Below are positions 44,765 through 53,600 of a stretch of 64,000 bases of DNA, in pieces. Below the pieces are notes generated by a model. It was not told the origin of the DNA. It made no database searches and worked only from the letters and a program-made list of their open reading frames with translations. Origin of the DNA: Robertmurraya sp047302285 (GTDB lineage: Bacteria > Bacillota > Bacilli > Bacillales > Cytobacillaceae); the NCBI RefSeq assembly GCF_047302285.1, contig NZ_CP154845.1, positions 4,650,001 through 4,714,000 of the forward strand, in the 5' to 3' direction. Positions within the stretch are counted from its first letter, which is position 1. Each line of letters begins with the position of its first letter. The position numbers were made by a program, and so were the translations under genes.

Positions 44765-44809
44765 AAAAAACGAAGGTCTACCGGTCAATTTCCCCGATAG
44801 AACCTTCGT
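44765..44809 (-). terminator. Terminator after the AraC/GyrI remnant
   Basis: ACGAAGGT and ACCTTCGT arms with partly paired inner bases, followed on the minus strand by six Ts. Confidence 0.7.
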
Positions 44810-44819
44810 GGCCAACATT

Positions 44820-45082
44820 CTATTGATTTTTCACTGGTACCCAGATTTCACTATAGTAATCTTCTGAAGAAGGGTCAGCATCACTCAAATACACTTCCAT
44901 CTCAGGTCCTCCCGCATGTTCATACCCTGTTGCTGGAAACCACTCTGAGAAAATCCTCTCCCATACCTTTGGCATCGCATCAGGCATGGCACCATGCTAT
45001 CTAGCATTCTTTGAAGCCCCTCCATATAATCTCTCCTCTCAACATTCAGTCTATCAACAACCGTTTGATACTTCCTGTTCAT
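44820..45082 (-). pseudogene. Decayed AraC-type regulator with GyrI-like effector domain
   Basis: One frame gives VWERIFSEWFPATGYEHAGG, PEMEVYLSDAD and SEIWVPVKNQ then stop, a clear C-terminus of a GyrI-like small-molecule-binding domain. A different frame upstream supplies only a short N-terminal segment (DYMEGLQRMLDS), as in AraC-type regulators. The helix-turn-helix and most of the sensor domain are gone. Confidence 0.75.
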
Positions 45083-45174
45083 CTGTGCTCATTTATGACA
45101 GGTTCATCTTATATGTACATACTAAAACTATATAGAAAAATGAGCTACTTTCCTATAAAAAGACATTAAAAATA

Positions 45175-45191
45175 CCCGTCATGATAACGGG
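45175..45191 (-). terminator. Weak terminator of the cupin gene
   Basis: CCCGT/ACGGG stem followed on the minus strand by TATTTTTAA, 22 bp after the cupin stop. Confidence 0.55.
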
Positions 45192-45212
45192 AATAAGTTT
45201 CTACTATTTTCG

Positions 45213-45770
45213 TTAATGTTCCATCATCATTGCTTCTCTTTTTGTTCTATGAACGGTTCCAAATGGATGATTAGGTGGTGCATAAATGGAGTATAGTTTA
45301 AGAGGGACGCTTCCAGTGTTCTTTACGTTATGCCATGTTCCAGCAGGGATCATAATCGCAAAATCATCATTCACTTTTCTTTCGAAGGTTAAATGCTCTT
45401 TACTCTTTCCCATTTGAACAACGCCCTGCCCTTGTTCGATGCGTAGAAATTGATCCACGTTAGGGTGCATTTCTAATCCAATATCTTCGCCCACAGCGAT
45501 ACTTATCAATGTCACTTGCAAATGATTTCCTGTCCATATCGCCGTACGAAATGTTTTATTTTGCTTTGTGGCTTCATTGATATTTATAACAAATGGTTGT
45601 TTGCCATAATCCTTTAACTCCATTTTCTTTTTGGGTGACGAAAAATTGAACCATCTGTGCGTATTATCTGCATAGGGCATCTCCCAATAACCAGGATACC
45701 TCGACATATTGTACATTGATGCATTTAGACGACAATATTGAGATGGATAAACATAAGGAACATAGTACAT
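45213..45770 (-). CDS. Cupin-domain protein
   Basis: 185 residues. The N-terminal 60 are Tyr/Pro/Arg-rich (YYVPYVYPSQYCRLNASMYN), as in some spore-associated proteins. The cupin barrel spans 65-170 with both motifs: GEDIGLEMHPNVDQFLRIEQ (metal ligands H and E) and PAGTWHNVKNTG. Likely metal-binding; no substrate evident. Confidence 0.8.
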   Translation of the reverse strand: MYYVPYVYPSQYCRLNASMYNMSRYPGYWEMPYADNTHRWFNFSSPKKKMELKDYGKQPFVININEATKQNKTFRTAIWTGNHLQVTLISIAVGEDIGLEMHPNVDQFLRIEQGQGVVQMGKSKEHLTFERKVNDDFAIMIPAGTWHNVKNTGSVPLKLYSIYAPPNHPFGTVHRTKREAMMMEH

Positions 45771-45831
45771 ACACTAACCACCTTTCATAGGTTGATTAAA
45801 TATCCTATGCTAGCGGGAAGATAATGTACCT

Positions 45832-45978
45832 CTAATAGGATTTCTTATGATAAACTAAACGTCGCATTATGGTTTCAAGCCGTGCATTGAGATGGAATTT
45901 TTCTAAGATTGACGCGATGCCTACTCTTAAGATCCATACAGAAATCGCAATAACTGTGACTCCAGTGTTGTTCCAAAT
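45832..45978 (-). pseudogene. C-terminal remnant of a DUF418-like membrane protein
   Basis: A 48-codon frame bounded by a stop and lacking a start reads TGVTVIAISVWILRVGIASI then LEKFHLNARLETIMRRLVYH. A last membrane helix followed by an RLE-RRL-Y motif resembles the end of DUF418 proteins (GPLEWLMRRLTY type). The rest of 45771-46080 shows nothing else. Confidence 0.4.
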
Positions 45979-46080
45979 CTAATGCTACGGAAGACACAAA
46001 GATGACTAACAGAGTTTCATCATTTAGGATTTGCGGGTAAAAATAGGCTATCTGTTTCTACAAATAATTTGAAAGTCCAG

Positions 46081-46211
46081 TTGACACTCTCGCTACTCGG
46101 TGTTACTATGTAGAGGTAGTAAGCAATACTTAATAGCTTAATCGTCCAAGTGCTATTAAGTAAAAATTTCCTTCGGTACTAAGTTATAATGAATATAAGT
46201 CATACAGATTA
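46081..46211 (+). promoter_or_regulatory. Promoter and putative PadR operators
   Basis: A TTGACA (46081) and TACTAT (46104) pair with a 17-bp spacer is a strong sigma-A promoter. Downstream lie GGTAGTAAG (46115), a 9-bp inverted repeat ACTTAATAG/CTATTAAGT (46128-46161), GGTACTAAG (46175) and TAAGTCATACAGATTA (46196-46211). The last 16-mer recurs exactly before the ABC genes. Confidence 0.65.
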
Positions 46212-46225
46212 GAGGAGCTTTAAAT

Positions 46226-46555
46226 ATGGAACATTTAACTGAAATGCTAAAAGGTTCGCTGGAAGGCTGCGTATTAGAAATCATTAGTCGCCATGAAACC
46301 TATGGCTACGAAATTACCCGCCGCCTGAACGAACTTGGATTTACTGAAGTCGTGGAGGGGACGGTCTACACCATTCTCGTGCGATTAGAAAAGAAAAATC
46401 TCGTGAACGTAGAAAAGAAACCGTCAGATATGGGACCGCCCCGCAAGTTCTACACTCTTAATGATGCTGGCCGCCAGGAACTTGAACTTTTTTGGAAAAA
46501 ATGGGATTTTGTATCGTCAAAAATTAATATCCTAAAAGGGGGAGAAATAGTATGA
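46226..46555 (+). CDS. PadR-family regulator of the ABC operon
   Basis: 109 residues. PadR winged helix: CVLEIISRHETYGYEITRRL, GTVYTILVRLEKKNL and the wing PPRKFYTLNDAG. ATG after AGAGGAG. It overlaps the next gene by 4 bp. It probably represses this operon and the ABC genes via the shared 16-bp motif. Confidence 0.9.
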   Translation: MEHLTEMLKGSLEGCVLEIISRHETYGYEITRRLNELGFTEVVEGTVYTILVRLEKKNLVNVEKKPSDMGPPRKFYTLNDAGRQELELFWKKWDFVSSKINILKGGEIV

Positions 46556-46929
46556 AGAAATTTATCGAACTCATCGTTGGCGATTTAGAAAGCAAGAAAG
46601 AATACAAAGCATTTATGAAAAAAGTAAATTCCCTACCGAAAGATTACGCCTTTGTGTTCAGAAAGATTCAAAAGTACATGTGGAATTTCGGTTATGGATT
46701 TGGTGAAGAAATCATCAATTTGTATGAACTGTTTGAAGCTAGTGCAGCAGAAGGCAAGCATGTACTAGATGTTACTGGTGAAGACGTGGCGGCATTTGCC
46801 GACGAATTGATCGCTCTCTCAAAACTAGATGAAGAATCGGCGAGTTTATTAGGAGGGCAAGTAGAGTTGAAAAAAGAAATTGAAAGTAGAGTTCAACAGC
46901 AAGTAAAAATATGGACGAATAAAAAATAA
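46552..46929 (+). CDS. DUF1048-family protein (first copy)
   Basis: 125 residues, helical, with KKEYKAFMKKVNSLPKDYAF and LYELFEASAAEGKHVLDVTG EDVAAF, the DUF1048 pattern. The family is encoded almost always beside PadR regulators and ABC exporters; its role is unknown. Overlaps padR by 4 bp; 18 bp before a paralogue. Confidence 0.85.
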   Translation: MKKFIELIVGDLESKKEYKAFMKKVNSLPKDYAFVFRKIQKYMWNFGYGFGEEIINLYELFEASAAEGKHVLDVTGEDVAAFADELIALSKLDEESASLLGGQVELKKEIESRVQQQVKIWTNKK

Positions 46930-46947
46930 AATAGGAGGTTAAATACG

Positions 46948-47289
46948 ATGGTAAATTTCATCAAAAAGATCCTTGACGATAAAAAGGAATACAAAGAAAT
47001 GATGGCGCGTGTGGAAGCTTTGCCAAGCGACTACCAAGAAGCCTACAAAAAAATCTGCGACTATATGTGGAGTTTCTCCTCTGGAAGCGGCATGGATATG
47101 CTGAGAATCCAGTACGATCTCATTGATTTGTTTGAAGCTGGTGCGGCAGATGGCAAAGACGTATTGGAAGTGACAGGTGAAGATGTGACAACATTCGCCA
47201 ATGGGCTTATCGACCAAGCGAAAAGATGGGATGATAAGTTACGCAATAATTTGAACAAAAGCATTCTGAATCGTGTGGGTAAGAAATAA
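46948..47289 (+). CDS. DUF1048-family protein (second copy)
   Basis: 113 residues, clearly a tandem duplicate of the preceding protein (KKEYKEMMARVEALPSDYQE, DLFEAGAADGKDVLEVTGED). ATG after AGGAGG. The two copies may form a heteromeric partner of PadR or of the exporter. Confidence 0.85.
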   Translation: MVNFIKKILDDKKEYKEMMARVEALPSDYQEAYKKICDYMWSFSSGSGMDMLRIQYDLIDLFEAGAADGKDVLEVTGEDVTTFANGLIDQAKRWDDKLRNNLNKSILNRVGKK

Positions 47290-47365
47290 TAACCGTTGTA
47301 CAACCCAACTGATTAGCTGGTTACACATGTACTTATTAACTTCGCTATTCAGTTATTTTTTAACT

Positions 47366-47387
47366 CGGTAGTAAGTCATACAGATTA
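47366..47387 (+). promoter_or_regulatory. Second copy of the PadR-operon motif before the ABC genes
   Basis: CGGTAGTAAGT overlaps TAAGTCATACAGATTA (47372-47387), the same 16-mer as at 46196. It lies about 60 bp before the ATPase start, so the ABC genes probably have their own PadR-controlled promoter. Confidence 0.6.
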
Positions 47388-47441
47388 TCAGTCAGACTAA
47401 ATAGCGGTGTGAAGAACTTTTTATTGAGGGAGGAAAAAAGT

Positions 47442-48203
47442 ATGAGCAATGTAGCGATTTCTGTAAAAGAGCTAAAAAAATCCTTTAAAGATCAAGAGGT
47501 CTTAAAGGGAGTGGATTTTGAAGTACGGCGTGGCGAAATTTTTGCACTGCTGGGCTCAAATGGAGCAGGCAAGACGACGACGGTCAACATCCTCTCGACG
47601 CTGATGAAACCCGATGGTGGTGAAGCAAGTATTTGCGGCTATGAGGTCCAGCGTCAACCGAATCATGTTCGCCAGAGCATCAGCTTGACAGGGCAGTTCG
47701 CTGCTTTAGACGGCATGCTCACAGGAAGCGAAAACCTGATGATGATCGCCAAATTGCGGGGAGTTTCCAATCCCGTTCAAACCGTCGACCATCTGCTTGC
47801 AAAATTCAATCTGCGTAACGCGGCCAATCGCCGGGCAGACCAATATTCCGGCGGGATGAAGCGCCGGCTTGACATCGCTATGAGCCTTATTGGAACACCA
47901 GCAGTCATATTTCTCGACGAACCAACAACAGGGCTTGACCCTGAAGCACGGCTTGAGGTCTGGGATACCATCAAGGAACTTGCCGGCGGAGGCACGACCA
48001 TCTTGTTGACGACTCAGTATCTAGAGGAAGCTGAACAACTGGCGGATCGTATCGCCATCCTGCATGGTGGAAAAATCATCACAACCGGTACTCTTACCGA
48101 ACTTAAAAGTTTGTTCCCACCAGCGAAAGTGGAGTACATCGAGAAGCAACCGACATTGGAGGAAATCTTCCTCGCGATCATCGGCAAAAAGGAGGAAAAA
48201 TAA
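47442..48203 (+). CDS. Drug-export ABC ATPase, DrrA type
   Basis: 253 residues from the ATG at 47442, six bases after GGGAGGA (a GTG at 47409 is upstream). Walker A GSNGAGKTT, signature YSGGMKRRLDIA, Walker B VIFLDEPTTGLDP, H-loop in TTQYLEEAEQL. DrrA-type C-terminal tail ending EEIFLAIIGKKEE. GC content is visibly higher than in neighbouring DNA. Partner permease begins at the next base. Confidence 0.9.
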   Translation: MSNVAISVKELKKSFKDQEVLKGVDFEVRRGEIFALLGSNGAGKTTTVNILSTLMKPDGGEASICGYEVQRQPNHVRQSISLTGQFAALDGMLTGSENLMMIAKLRGVSNPVQTVDHLLAKFNLRNAANRRADQYSGGMKRRLDIAMSLIGTPAVIFLDEPTTGLDPEARLEVWDTIKELAGGGTTILLTTQYLEEAEQLADRIAILHGGKIITTGTLTELKSLFPPAKVEYIEKQPTLEEIFLAIIGKKEEK

Positions 48204-48953
48204 ATGAAAAGTAACACAGGGGTATTACTAGGTCGTTTAATGCGTAATATCATTCGCAGCCCGGATACGATTATTACGGTAGCCATTACGCCGATCATGA
48301 TGATGTTACTGTTTGTCTACGTATTTGGCGGTGCCATAGAGACAGGTACGGACAACTACGTCAATTATTTATTACCGGGAATCTTGCTGATGGCTATTGC
48401 ATCCGGCGTCGCTTACACTACTTTGCGGCTATTTAACGATGTAAAGAGCGGGTTGATGGCACGTTTCATTACCATGCCCATTAAGCGCTCGTCGGTATTA
48501 TGGGCTCACGTATTGACTTCGCTTGTTTCCAATGGGCTTACTCTCGTGGTGGTTTTCCTTGTCGCCCTCTTGATGGGCTTCCGTTCTAATGCAGATATAC
48601 TGGAATGGCTTGCGGTAGCCGGGATACTCGGGCTGTTTACCCTGTCCCTGACGTGGATTGCGGTCATCCCTGGATTGACAGCGAAATCTATGGAAGGGGC
48701 GACAGCTTACTCGTACCCGCTGATTTTCTTGCCATTCATCAGTTCGGCCTTTGTACCGACTGAAACCATGCCTAAAATCGTGCGTGCCTTCGCTGAAAAC
48801 CAACCCGTGACTTCCATCGTGAATGCCATTCGTGCCCTTTTGTACGACGGATCTGTTGGCAACGATATCTGGATTTCGCTTGCCTGGTGCGTCGGCATCA
48901 TCGTTATCGCTTACTTCTTTGCCAGCAAAGCATTTAAACGCCAGTTAGGGTAA
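48204..48953 (+). CDS. ABC-2 permease, DrrB type
   Basis: 249 residues with six membrane helices and the ABC-2 pattern LPGILLMAIASGVAYTTLRL, then KSGLMARFITMPIKRSSVLW and PTETMPKIVRAFAENQPVTS. Forms an exporter with the preceding ATPase. Same higher-GC composition as the ATPase gene. Confidence 0.9.
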   Translation: MKSNTGVLLGRLMRNIIRSPDTIITVAITPIMMMLLFVYVFGGAIETGTDNYVNYLLPGILLMAIASGVAYTTLRLFNDVKSGLMARFITMPIKRSSVLWAHVLTSLVSNGLTLVVVFLVALLMGFRSNADILEWLAVAGILGLFTLSLTWIAVIPGLTAKSMEGATAYSYPLIFLPFISSAFVPTETMPKIVRAFAENQPVTSIVNAIRALLYDGSVGNDIWISLAWCVGIIVIAYFFASKAFKRQLG

Positions 48954-49217
48954 GTACATGGGAATAAGCAAATTTATGGATAGGAGAAGCTAGGGAATTT
49001 CAAGGTGCTTTTGTATAGGATGAGACTTAAGAAAGTGACCAGGAGGACCATAGGGTACGGTTCTCCTTATTCTTGTATCGTACTCTCTCCCCTTGGTTTT
49101 TCCCTACTGCTAGCGACCATTCTCCTCTCCACACAAGACATCTCCACCTGTTTCATGATAGGATGTAACCAATACTCATTTACGGAAAAACAATACGAAA
49201 ACAGTATATGATAAAGA

Positions 49218-49652
49218 GTGATACTATTGACTTCAGTAAAAACAAGTCTCCCATGGAACGGGAAGAGCAGGATGGCCTATGTACTTGCAGTTTTTATAAG
49301 CATTATATTAGGACTAGTCTCCAGAAAATTTGGTCAGATGCTTCCACTCTTTGTCGCTGAGAATGCCGGAGATATGATATGGGCGATGATGATCTATTTC
49401 GGATTCCGCCTCCTTCTAGTCCATAAAAGCATGCTCACCGCGATAGTGCTTAGTTTTTTATTTTGCTTTTGCATCGAGTTCAGCCAACTATATCAAGCTA
49501 CCTGGATCAACCAACTACGTAGTACGGTTCTCGGGGGATTGGTCCTCGGTAAAGGGTTTCTCACCATAGACCTGCTTCGATATTCTGTTGGAATTATACT
49601 TGCCGCTACCTTGGATAGGATAAAAATGGCTTCCATTCAGTTTAAAAGATAG
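49218..49652 (+). CDS. DUF2809 membrane protein
   Basis: 144 residues with four membrane helices. Motifs ISIILGLVSRKFGQMLPLFV, AGDMIWAMMIYFGFRLLL and CIEFSQLYQATWINQLRSTV GG are typical of DUF2809. Function unknown. Starts at GTG (49218) or a TTG three codons later; the ribosome site is weak. The 264 bp before it (48954-49217) show no convincing gene. Confidence 0.8.
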   Translation: MILLTSVKTSLPWNGKSRMAYVLAVFISIILGLVSRKFGQMLPLFVAENAGDMIWAMMIYFGFRLLLVHKSMLTAIVLSFLFCFCIEFSQLYQATWINQLRSTVLGGLVLGKGFLTIDLLRYSVGIILAATLDRIKMASIQFKR

Positions 49653-49748
49653 GATCAGTTCTATCATAATTAAAGTAATGAAAGATGAGCAGGAGAAAAG
49701 ATTAAGTTTTGAGATAAAATTTTTTACTAGTATCCATTTTTTAGATTT

Positions 49749-50117
49749 TCACTCCCACGATAACGTAAAATTTCCTCTATGCTTTTCTCCTTCTACCTGC
49801 AGCTTATAGCTACCAGAGTGGTTGAGTGTAAAGCTATCTCCATCTTTAAGCGTTTTAAGTGTTTCACCATCAGAATTAATCACCTTAGCAATTAACTCTC
49901 CTTTTTCAGTACGGACTGAAAAGGTGATCGTATAGCTTTCCCCGTTTGCAATGTTTACTTTTTTGAAATATTCCCCCGAGAAGCTATCATATTCTCCAAT
50001 TATACTATTATTTGTGGATTCAACCTCTCCAATACTTATTACGTATGTTCCCCCCGAACAAGCAACTAAATTAGATAGTAATAATACCATTAAGAAGAGC
50101 ACTCCTACCTTCTTCAC
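49749..50117 (-). CDS. Small lipoprotein of unknown function
   Basis: 122 residues with a lipoprotein signal ending LVACSGG. The mature part (about 100 residues) is beta-rich (YTITFSVRTEKGELIAKVIN, GSYKLQVEGEKHRGNFTLSW), resembling a small jelly-roll or Ig-like domain. No partner gene nearby. Confidence 0.75.
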   Translation of the reverse strand: MKKVGVLFLMVLLLSNLVACSGGTYVISIGEVESTNNSIIGEYDSFSGEYFKKVNIANGESYTITFSVRTEKGELIAKVINSDGETLKTLKDGDSFTLNHSGSYKLQVEGEKHRGNFTLSWE

Positions 50118-50261
50118 TATTTACAACTCCTTTTATTAAAAAATTCATTCTGTAAAAGAGTTTATGTAATTAAATTATACGTTTGGGTGAGTTCAAAAGG
50201 GAGAGAAAACGATTGGATCTGGATTGAATTTTGATTGAAAATGAGATTGGACTGATGAGGA

Positions 50262-50296
50262 AAGCCGTTCCCTCCTATAGAGAAACGGCTTTTTAT
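50262..50296 (+). terminator. Terminator-like hairpin in an intergenic region
   Basis: AAGCCGTT/AACGGCTT stem followed by TTTTT. No plus-strand gene precedes it closely; between 50118 and 50397 nothing else is seen. Confidence 0.5.
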
Positions 50297-50397
50297 AAAC
50301 TATTTATCAGTTAGCCAAGATATTGGATCCCTGCACTTGGATAACATGCTCTTCAAATTAGTGAAGCAAAATTACGATGAGTCCAATATATTGCTAC

Positions 50398-51588
50398 TTA
50401 TATGTTTTGAGAATCAGTTTCTACTTCCTTCCCTTTATTATGTTTAAAAACAGTGCCCATTATCACAATCATGCTTATTATTCCAATCCATACAAGGGTA
50501 GATAAAGAAGAACTCCAAGACAATTCTTTCCCGAAGAAAAACAATTCCCGCAAACCTTCTATCATAAATCGCATTGGTAACCAAGAGTAAATCCAATCTC
50601 GATAAAATGGAGACATCATTTCAGGTGCCATTGCCAGTAAAGGCGATCCAAAGAATAGCAATAGGGCAAAGACTGCAATACCCTTCATCCCAACTAACGA
50701 GAGTACAGCTAAAATCATTAGAATGAAGCTAAATGAGCTAATGCTTAACAATAAGGCTGTATCGAGGTAATCTGGTATGCTCAATCCTACCATTCCCTCT
50801 GCTATCCAGGTAAATCCGAATCCAATTACTAATGCTATAATAGCACCCATTACAATTTGCCCTACCTTTGTGACAAGACTTTCCTTTCTAGTGCTGACAG
50901 ACAATTTATTAATAGCAATAAATAGAGTCGCTGCACTGGCCATACTTGCCATCCATAATGGCTGGAATAAGGAAAAAGGGGCGTTACCGTTTGCACTATT
51001 TTCTCCAGTTTCATTCACGTTGATGACTGTTTTTGTTATTGGCGCAGCAATACTAGATGCCTGTTCTACTGTTAAAGTTGTTCCTTGTGCTTCGAACCCC
51101 TCAAGTAGTTGTGTACGAACATTATTGTTCAAGTTATCAACTATCGCAGTTAACATTTGATTTGCCATTGTTGAAGCTGCCATATTCATGCCCTGATTGA
51201 TAAATATTTGTACTTCTGGTCCAGTAGGTACTGGTGTCTGTAATGATGCTTGCTTCACACTAAAGTCTTTCGGAATGACCAATGCCGCATAATATTTTTG
51301 CTTATCCAAACCTTTTTGTACTTCTTCCGTGGACTTTACTTCCACCCACTTTACAATAGGGTCTTCGTCCTGTGTAGTTGCTGAAGACTTTTGCATCATT
51401 TCGACAATCGTTTGCCCCATATTCATCTTCGGTTGATTAGGAATTTCGACTCCCTCATCCTCATTTACGATAGCAATAGGCAGATTTTTAGGTTGCGGTT
51501 GGACCGATGGAAATAATGTAAGTGAAAAAATGAAAATTATTGCCAATGCAATGATTGGTGAAACCAATAACAGTTTGTTTTTAAACAT
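50398..51588 (-). CDS. YhgE/Pip-type ABC-2 membrane protein
   Basis: 396 residues. One N-terminal helix (7-27), an extracytoplasmic domain with NLPIAIVNEDEGV and YYAALVIPKDFS (the YhgE/Pip signature), then five or six membrane helices from residue 210. Acts probably as a permease-like exporter or secretion protein. Divergent from a TetR gene, like yhgE/yhgD in B. subtilis. Confidence 0.85.
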   Translation of the reverse strand: MFKNKLLLVSPIIALAIIFIFSLTLFPSVQPQPKNLPIAIVNEDEGVEIPNQPKMNMGQTIVEMMQKSSATTQDEDPIVKWVEVKSTEEVQKGLDKQKYYAALVIPKDFSVKQASLQTPVPTGPEVQIFINQGMNMAASTMANQMLTAIVDNLNNNVRTQLLEGFEAQGTTLTVEQASSIAAPITKTVINVNETGENSANGNAPFSLFQPLWMASMASAATLFIAINKLSVSTRKESLVTKVGQIVMGAIIALVIGFGFTWIAEGMVGLSIPDYLDTALLLSISSFSFILMILAVLSLVGMKGIAVFALLLFFGSPLLAMAPEMMSPFYRDWIYSWLPMRFMIEGLRELFFFGKELSWSSSLSTLVWIGIISMIVIMGTVFKHNKGKEVETDSQNI

Positions 51589-51624
51589 TTATTTAACCCT
51601 CCCTATTTTTTTGTTATAATAATG

Positions 51625-51716
51625 AACACCGTGTTGTTTATCACATTTCAAATTTTATAACTGTATCCTTTTCTTTTCAATAATCAAAAATCGCAGATGT
51701 GTTGGTTAAGGAACAC
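51625..51716. promoter_or_regulatory. AACAC/GTGTT dyads in the divergent promoter
   Basis: AACAC-C-GTGTT at 51625-51635 and GTGTT-N8-AACAC at 51699-51716, with another ATGTGTTAA at 51726. Candidate TetR operators for both flanking genes. Confidence 0.45.
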
Positions 51717-51755
51717 CTATTAAAAATGTGTTAATAAAATGAAGGAGGAAATAGC

Positions 51756-52373
51756 TTGCGAGATGGTAATAAGGATTTACGGGTCATTCGGACAAAAGAT
51801 TCCATCCGAGATGCATTAGTAGAATTAATCGAGGAAAAAGGTTTCGAAGCAATTACGGTTAAAGACATAACAACTCGAGCAAAAATTAACAGAGGAACAT
51901 TCTATGCACACTATCAAGATAAATTTGATTTAATTAATAAATGTGAAGAAGAAATTATGCTTGATATGTCCAAAATTGCAAAACAGAACTTTCACAGTGT
52001 AGTTGCCGCACTAGAAAGTAACTCACAGACGTTAGCTCCATTTTCTCTTGCAGTCTCAATATTTGAGTATCTCAATGAAAATAGTGGATTTATGAAAGCG
52101 GTGTTAGGTCCTAAAGGGGATTTGTCTTTTCAAACAAGGTTAAAAGATTTTATGTGGAAAACAATGTTTGGAAATAACCCAGATGCACTTTTAAAGGAGG
52201 AAAATTTACTTGTTCCAGGACAATACTTAGCTTCTTACGTTGCGTCCGCACATATAGGAGTAATTCAAAGATGGTTGGATAGTGGAAGAAAAGAATCTCC
52301 TCAAGAAATGGCTCATATCCTATCGACTATTACAGTTAATGGTCCTCTCTTTGCACTTGGTTTAAAAAAATGA
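51756..52373 (+). CDS. TetR-family regulator with TetR_C_8-like domain, YhgD-like
   Basis: 205 residues, TTG start seven bases after AGGAGG. Helix-turn-helix ALVELIEEKGFEAITVKDIT, then NRGTFYAHYQDKFDLINK. The C-terminal domain (75-200) with EYLNENSGFMKAVLGPKGDL is of the TetR_C_8 type. Expected repressor of the divergent YhgE-like gene. Confidence 0.88.
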   Translation: MRDGNKDLRVIRTKDSIRDALVELIEEKGFEAITVKDITTRAKINRGTFYAHYQDKFDLINKCEEEIMLDMSKIAKQNFHSVVAALESNSQTLAPFSLAVSIFEYLNENSGFMKAVLGPKGDLSFQTRLKDFMWKTMFGNNPDALLKEENLLVPGQYLASYVASAHIGVIQRWLDSGRKESPQEMAHILSTITVNGPLFALGLKK

Positions 52374-52382
52374 ATTAGTAAA

Positions 52383-52415
52383 AGAGACGGTACCTAGAAA
52401 GCGGTACTGTCCCTT
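52383..52415 (+). terminator. Terminator of the TetR gene
   Basis: AGAGACGGTACC and GGTACTGTCCCT pair with two mismatches around an 8-base loop, then TTTA. Confidence 0.6.
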
Positions 52416-52482
52416 TACTAATATTATACATCTTGCACTAAACTACACCGTTACTTTAAGTGAAACTGTTCACAAATTATAA

Positions 52483-52972
52483 TCAGTGGTTTAAGATTTT
52501 GATTAATTTAATATCGGATAACGCCTGTTCCTCACCATCTAACATCGAGGTAACGATTGTCATAAAATCTTCAGCTCCAATTTCAAAATGACCTCTACGG
52601 AATGTAAACCCCCAATTGCGATTTCCACGCGTAAAAGTGAGCTGGTTTAACCACAACGCAATCTTAACTTCTCGACAAAAGGAATATAACGAATATCTCT
52701 GCGAAATGGTACAAACGACTCCGACACCTGATGTTTGTAGGCTCCATTGTCCGTAACCTGACCAATAGCGGTAGATGCTTGAAGTGGCTTCCTTTTGGAA
52801 ATGTCCGTACGAGGAGAATAGTATATCAGCCAATCACCTCGAGACATTTGACGCAAAGGCGATGCCTTACCGTGACACAACTGTGCAAACCACCTTCTAT
52901 AGCTAAATTTACATGAGAAGCGGATACAACGCCAATCCAATATCTGCTGTTATGACTTGTTATACTTGACAT
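52483..52972 (-). pseudogene. Frameshifted EVE-domain protein
   Basis: From ATG at 52972 (after AGGGGGC) the frame reads RYWIGVVSASHVNLAIEGG, then needs a shift near 52882 to continue FAQLCHGKASPLRQMSRGDW, LIYYSPRTD and AYKHQVSESFVPFRRDIRYI. A second shift near 52655 leads to LNQLTFTRGNRNWGFTFRRG HFEI and the end. EVE domains are PUA-like folds that bind modified bases. The gene follows the DinB gene directly. Two frameshifts make it non-functional unless these are sequencing errors. Confidence 0.85.
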
Positions 52973-52980
52973 GACGCCCC

Positions 52981-53520
52981 CTACTCTTCAAACGCTAAAC
53001 TCGTTTTCAACCGATCCAGTTGTAAAAAATGATGTCTGTAATGCATTTCAATCAACAAAAACCACTCCTGCGCGTTTAATGCACCGAATGCCGGATGAAG
53101 AATTTTGTTACTTACGGGCGCTTGATGTAGTACTGACTCCATATTCCTCATCCGTTCCCATACATTGTGAAGTCCCTCTACCAAATGCTCCATGCTCTCG
53201 GGTGATTGCGGAGTATAATTCGGCGAAGCAGGGACCTTAATACGAACGGCAGGAAATTGTTCTATTTTAAATACAACCTTACCCTGCTCCGTTTTTTCCT
53301 TCGCTGGATTCAATGTAGATTCGCTGCCAGCTAAACATTGCTCGACATTATGCAAATGCATGAAAGCTGATTGAATTAAATGTACATACATCTGTCCAAT
53401 GGACCATTCTTCCGCGTTCAACTTTCTATGTAATTTCTCCATATTAAGTTTTTTTAGTTCTGTCAAATATCTTTCTACTGTAAATTCAAATGACTTCAAA
53501 ACTTCCTTTGTACTTCTCAT
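52981..53520 (-). CDS. DinB-family protein
   Basis: 179 residues forming a four-helix bundle: ERYLTELKKLNMEKLHRKLN, EEWSIGQMYVHLIQSAFMHL and EWFLLIEMHYRHHFLQLDRL. The spaced His residues (about 47, 158 and 162) fit the metal site of DinB/YfiT proteins, often thiol-dependent transferases. Probably co-transcribed with the broken EVE gene. Confidence 0.8.
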   Translation of the reverse strand: MRSTKEVLKSFEFTVERYLTELKKLNMEKLHRKLNAEEWSIGQMYVHLIQSAFMHLHNVEQCLAGSESTLNPAKEKTEQGKVVFKIEQFPAVRIKVPASPNYTPQSPESMEHLVEGLHNVWERMRNMESVLHQAPVSNKILHPAFGALNAQEWFLLIEMHYRHHFLQLDRLKTSLAFEE

Positions 53521-53562
53521 CGTTCAAGCAACTCTCCTCTTCATCTTGGTATAGTCACAGTA

Positions 53563-53600
53563 TAAAAAAACACTACTGACAGGTGTATGTCAGTAGTGTT
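53563..53600 (-). terminator. Terminator overlapping the 3' end of the WYL regulator gene
   Basis: AACACTACTGACA and TGTCAGTAGTGTT form a perfect 13-bp stem; Ts follow on the minus strand. The upstream arm encodes the last codons and stop of the regulator. Confidence 0.8.

Noticed and set aside
49005..49211. 68-codon plus-strand ORF between the ABC permease and DUF2809 genes
   Set aside because: No good ribosome site, erratic composition and no recognisable motif; likely chance.
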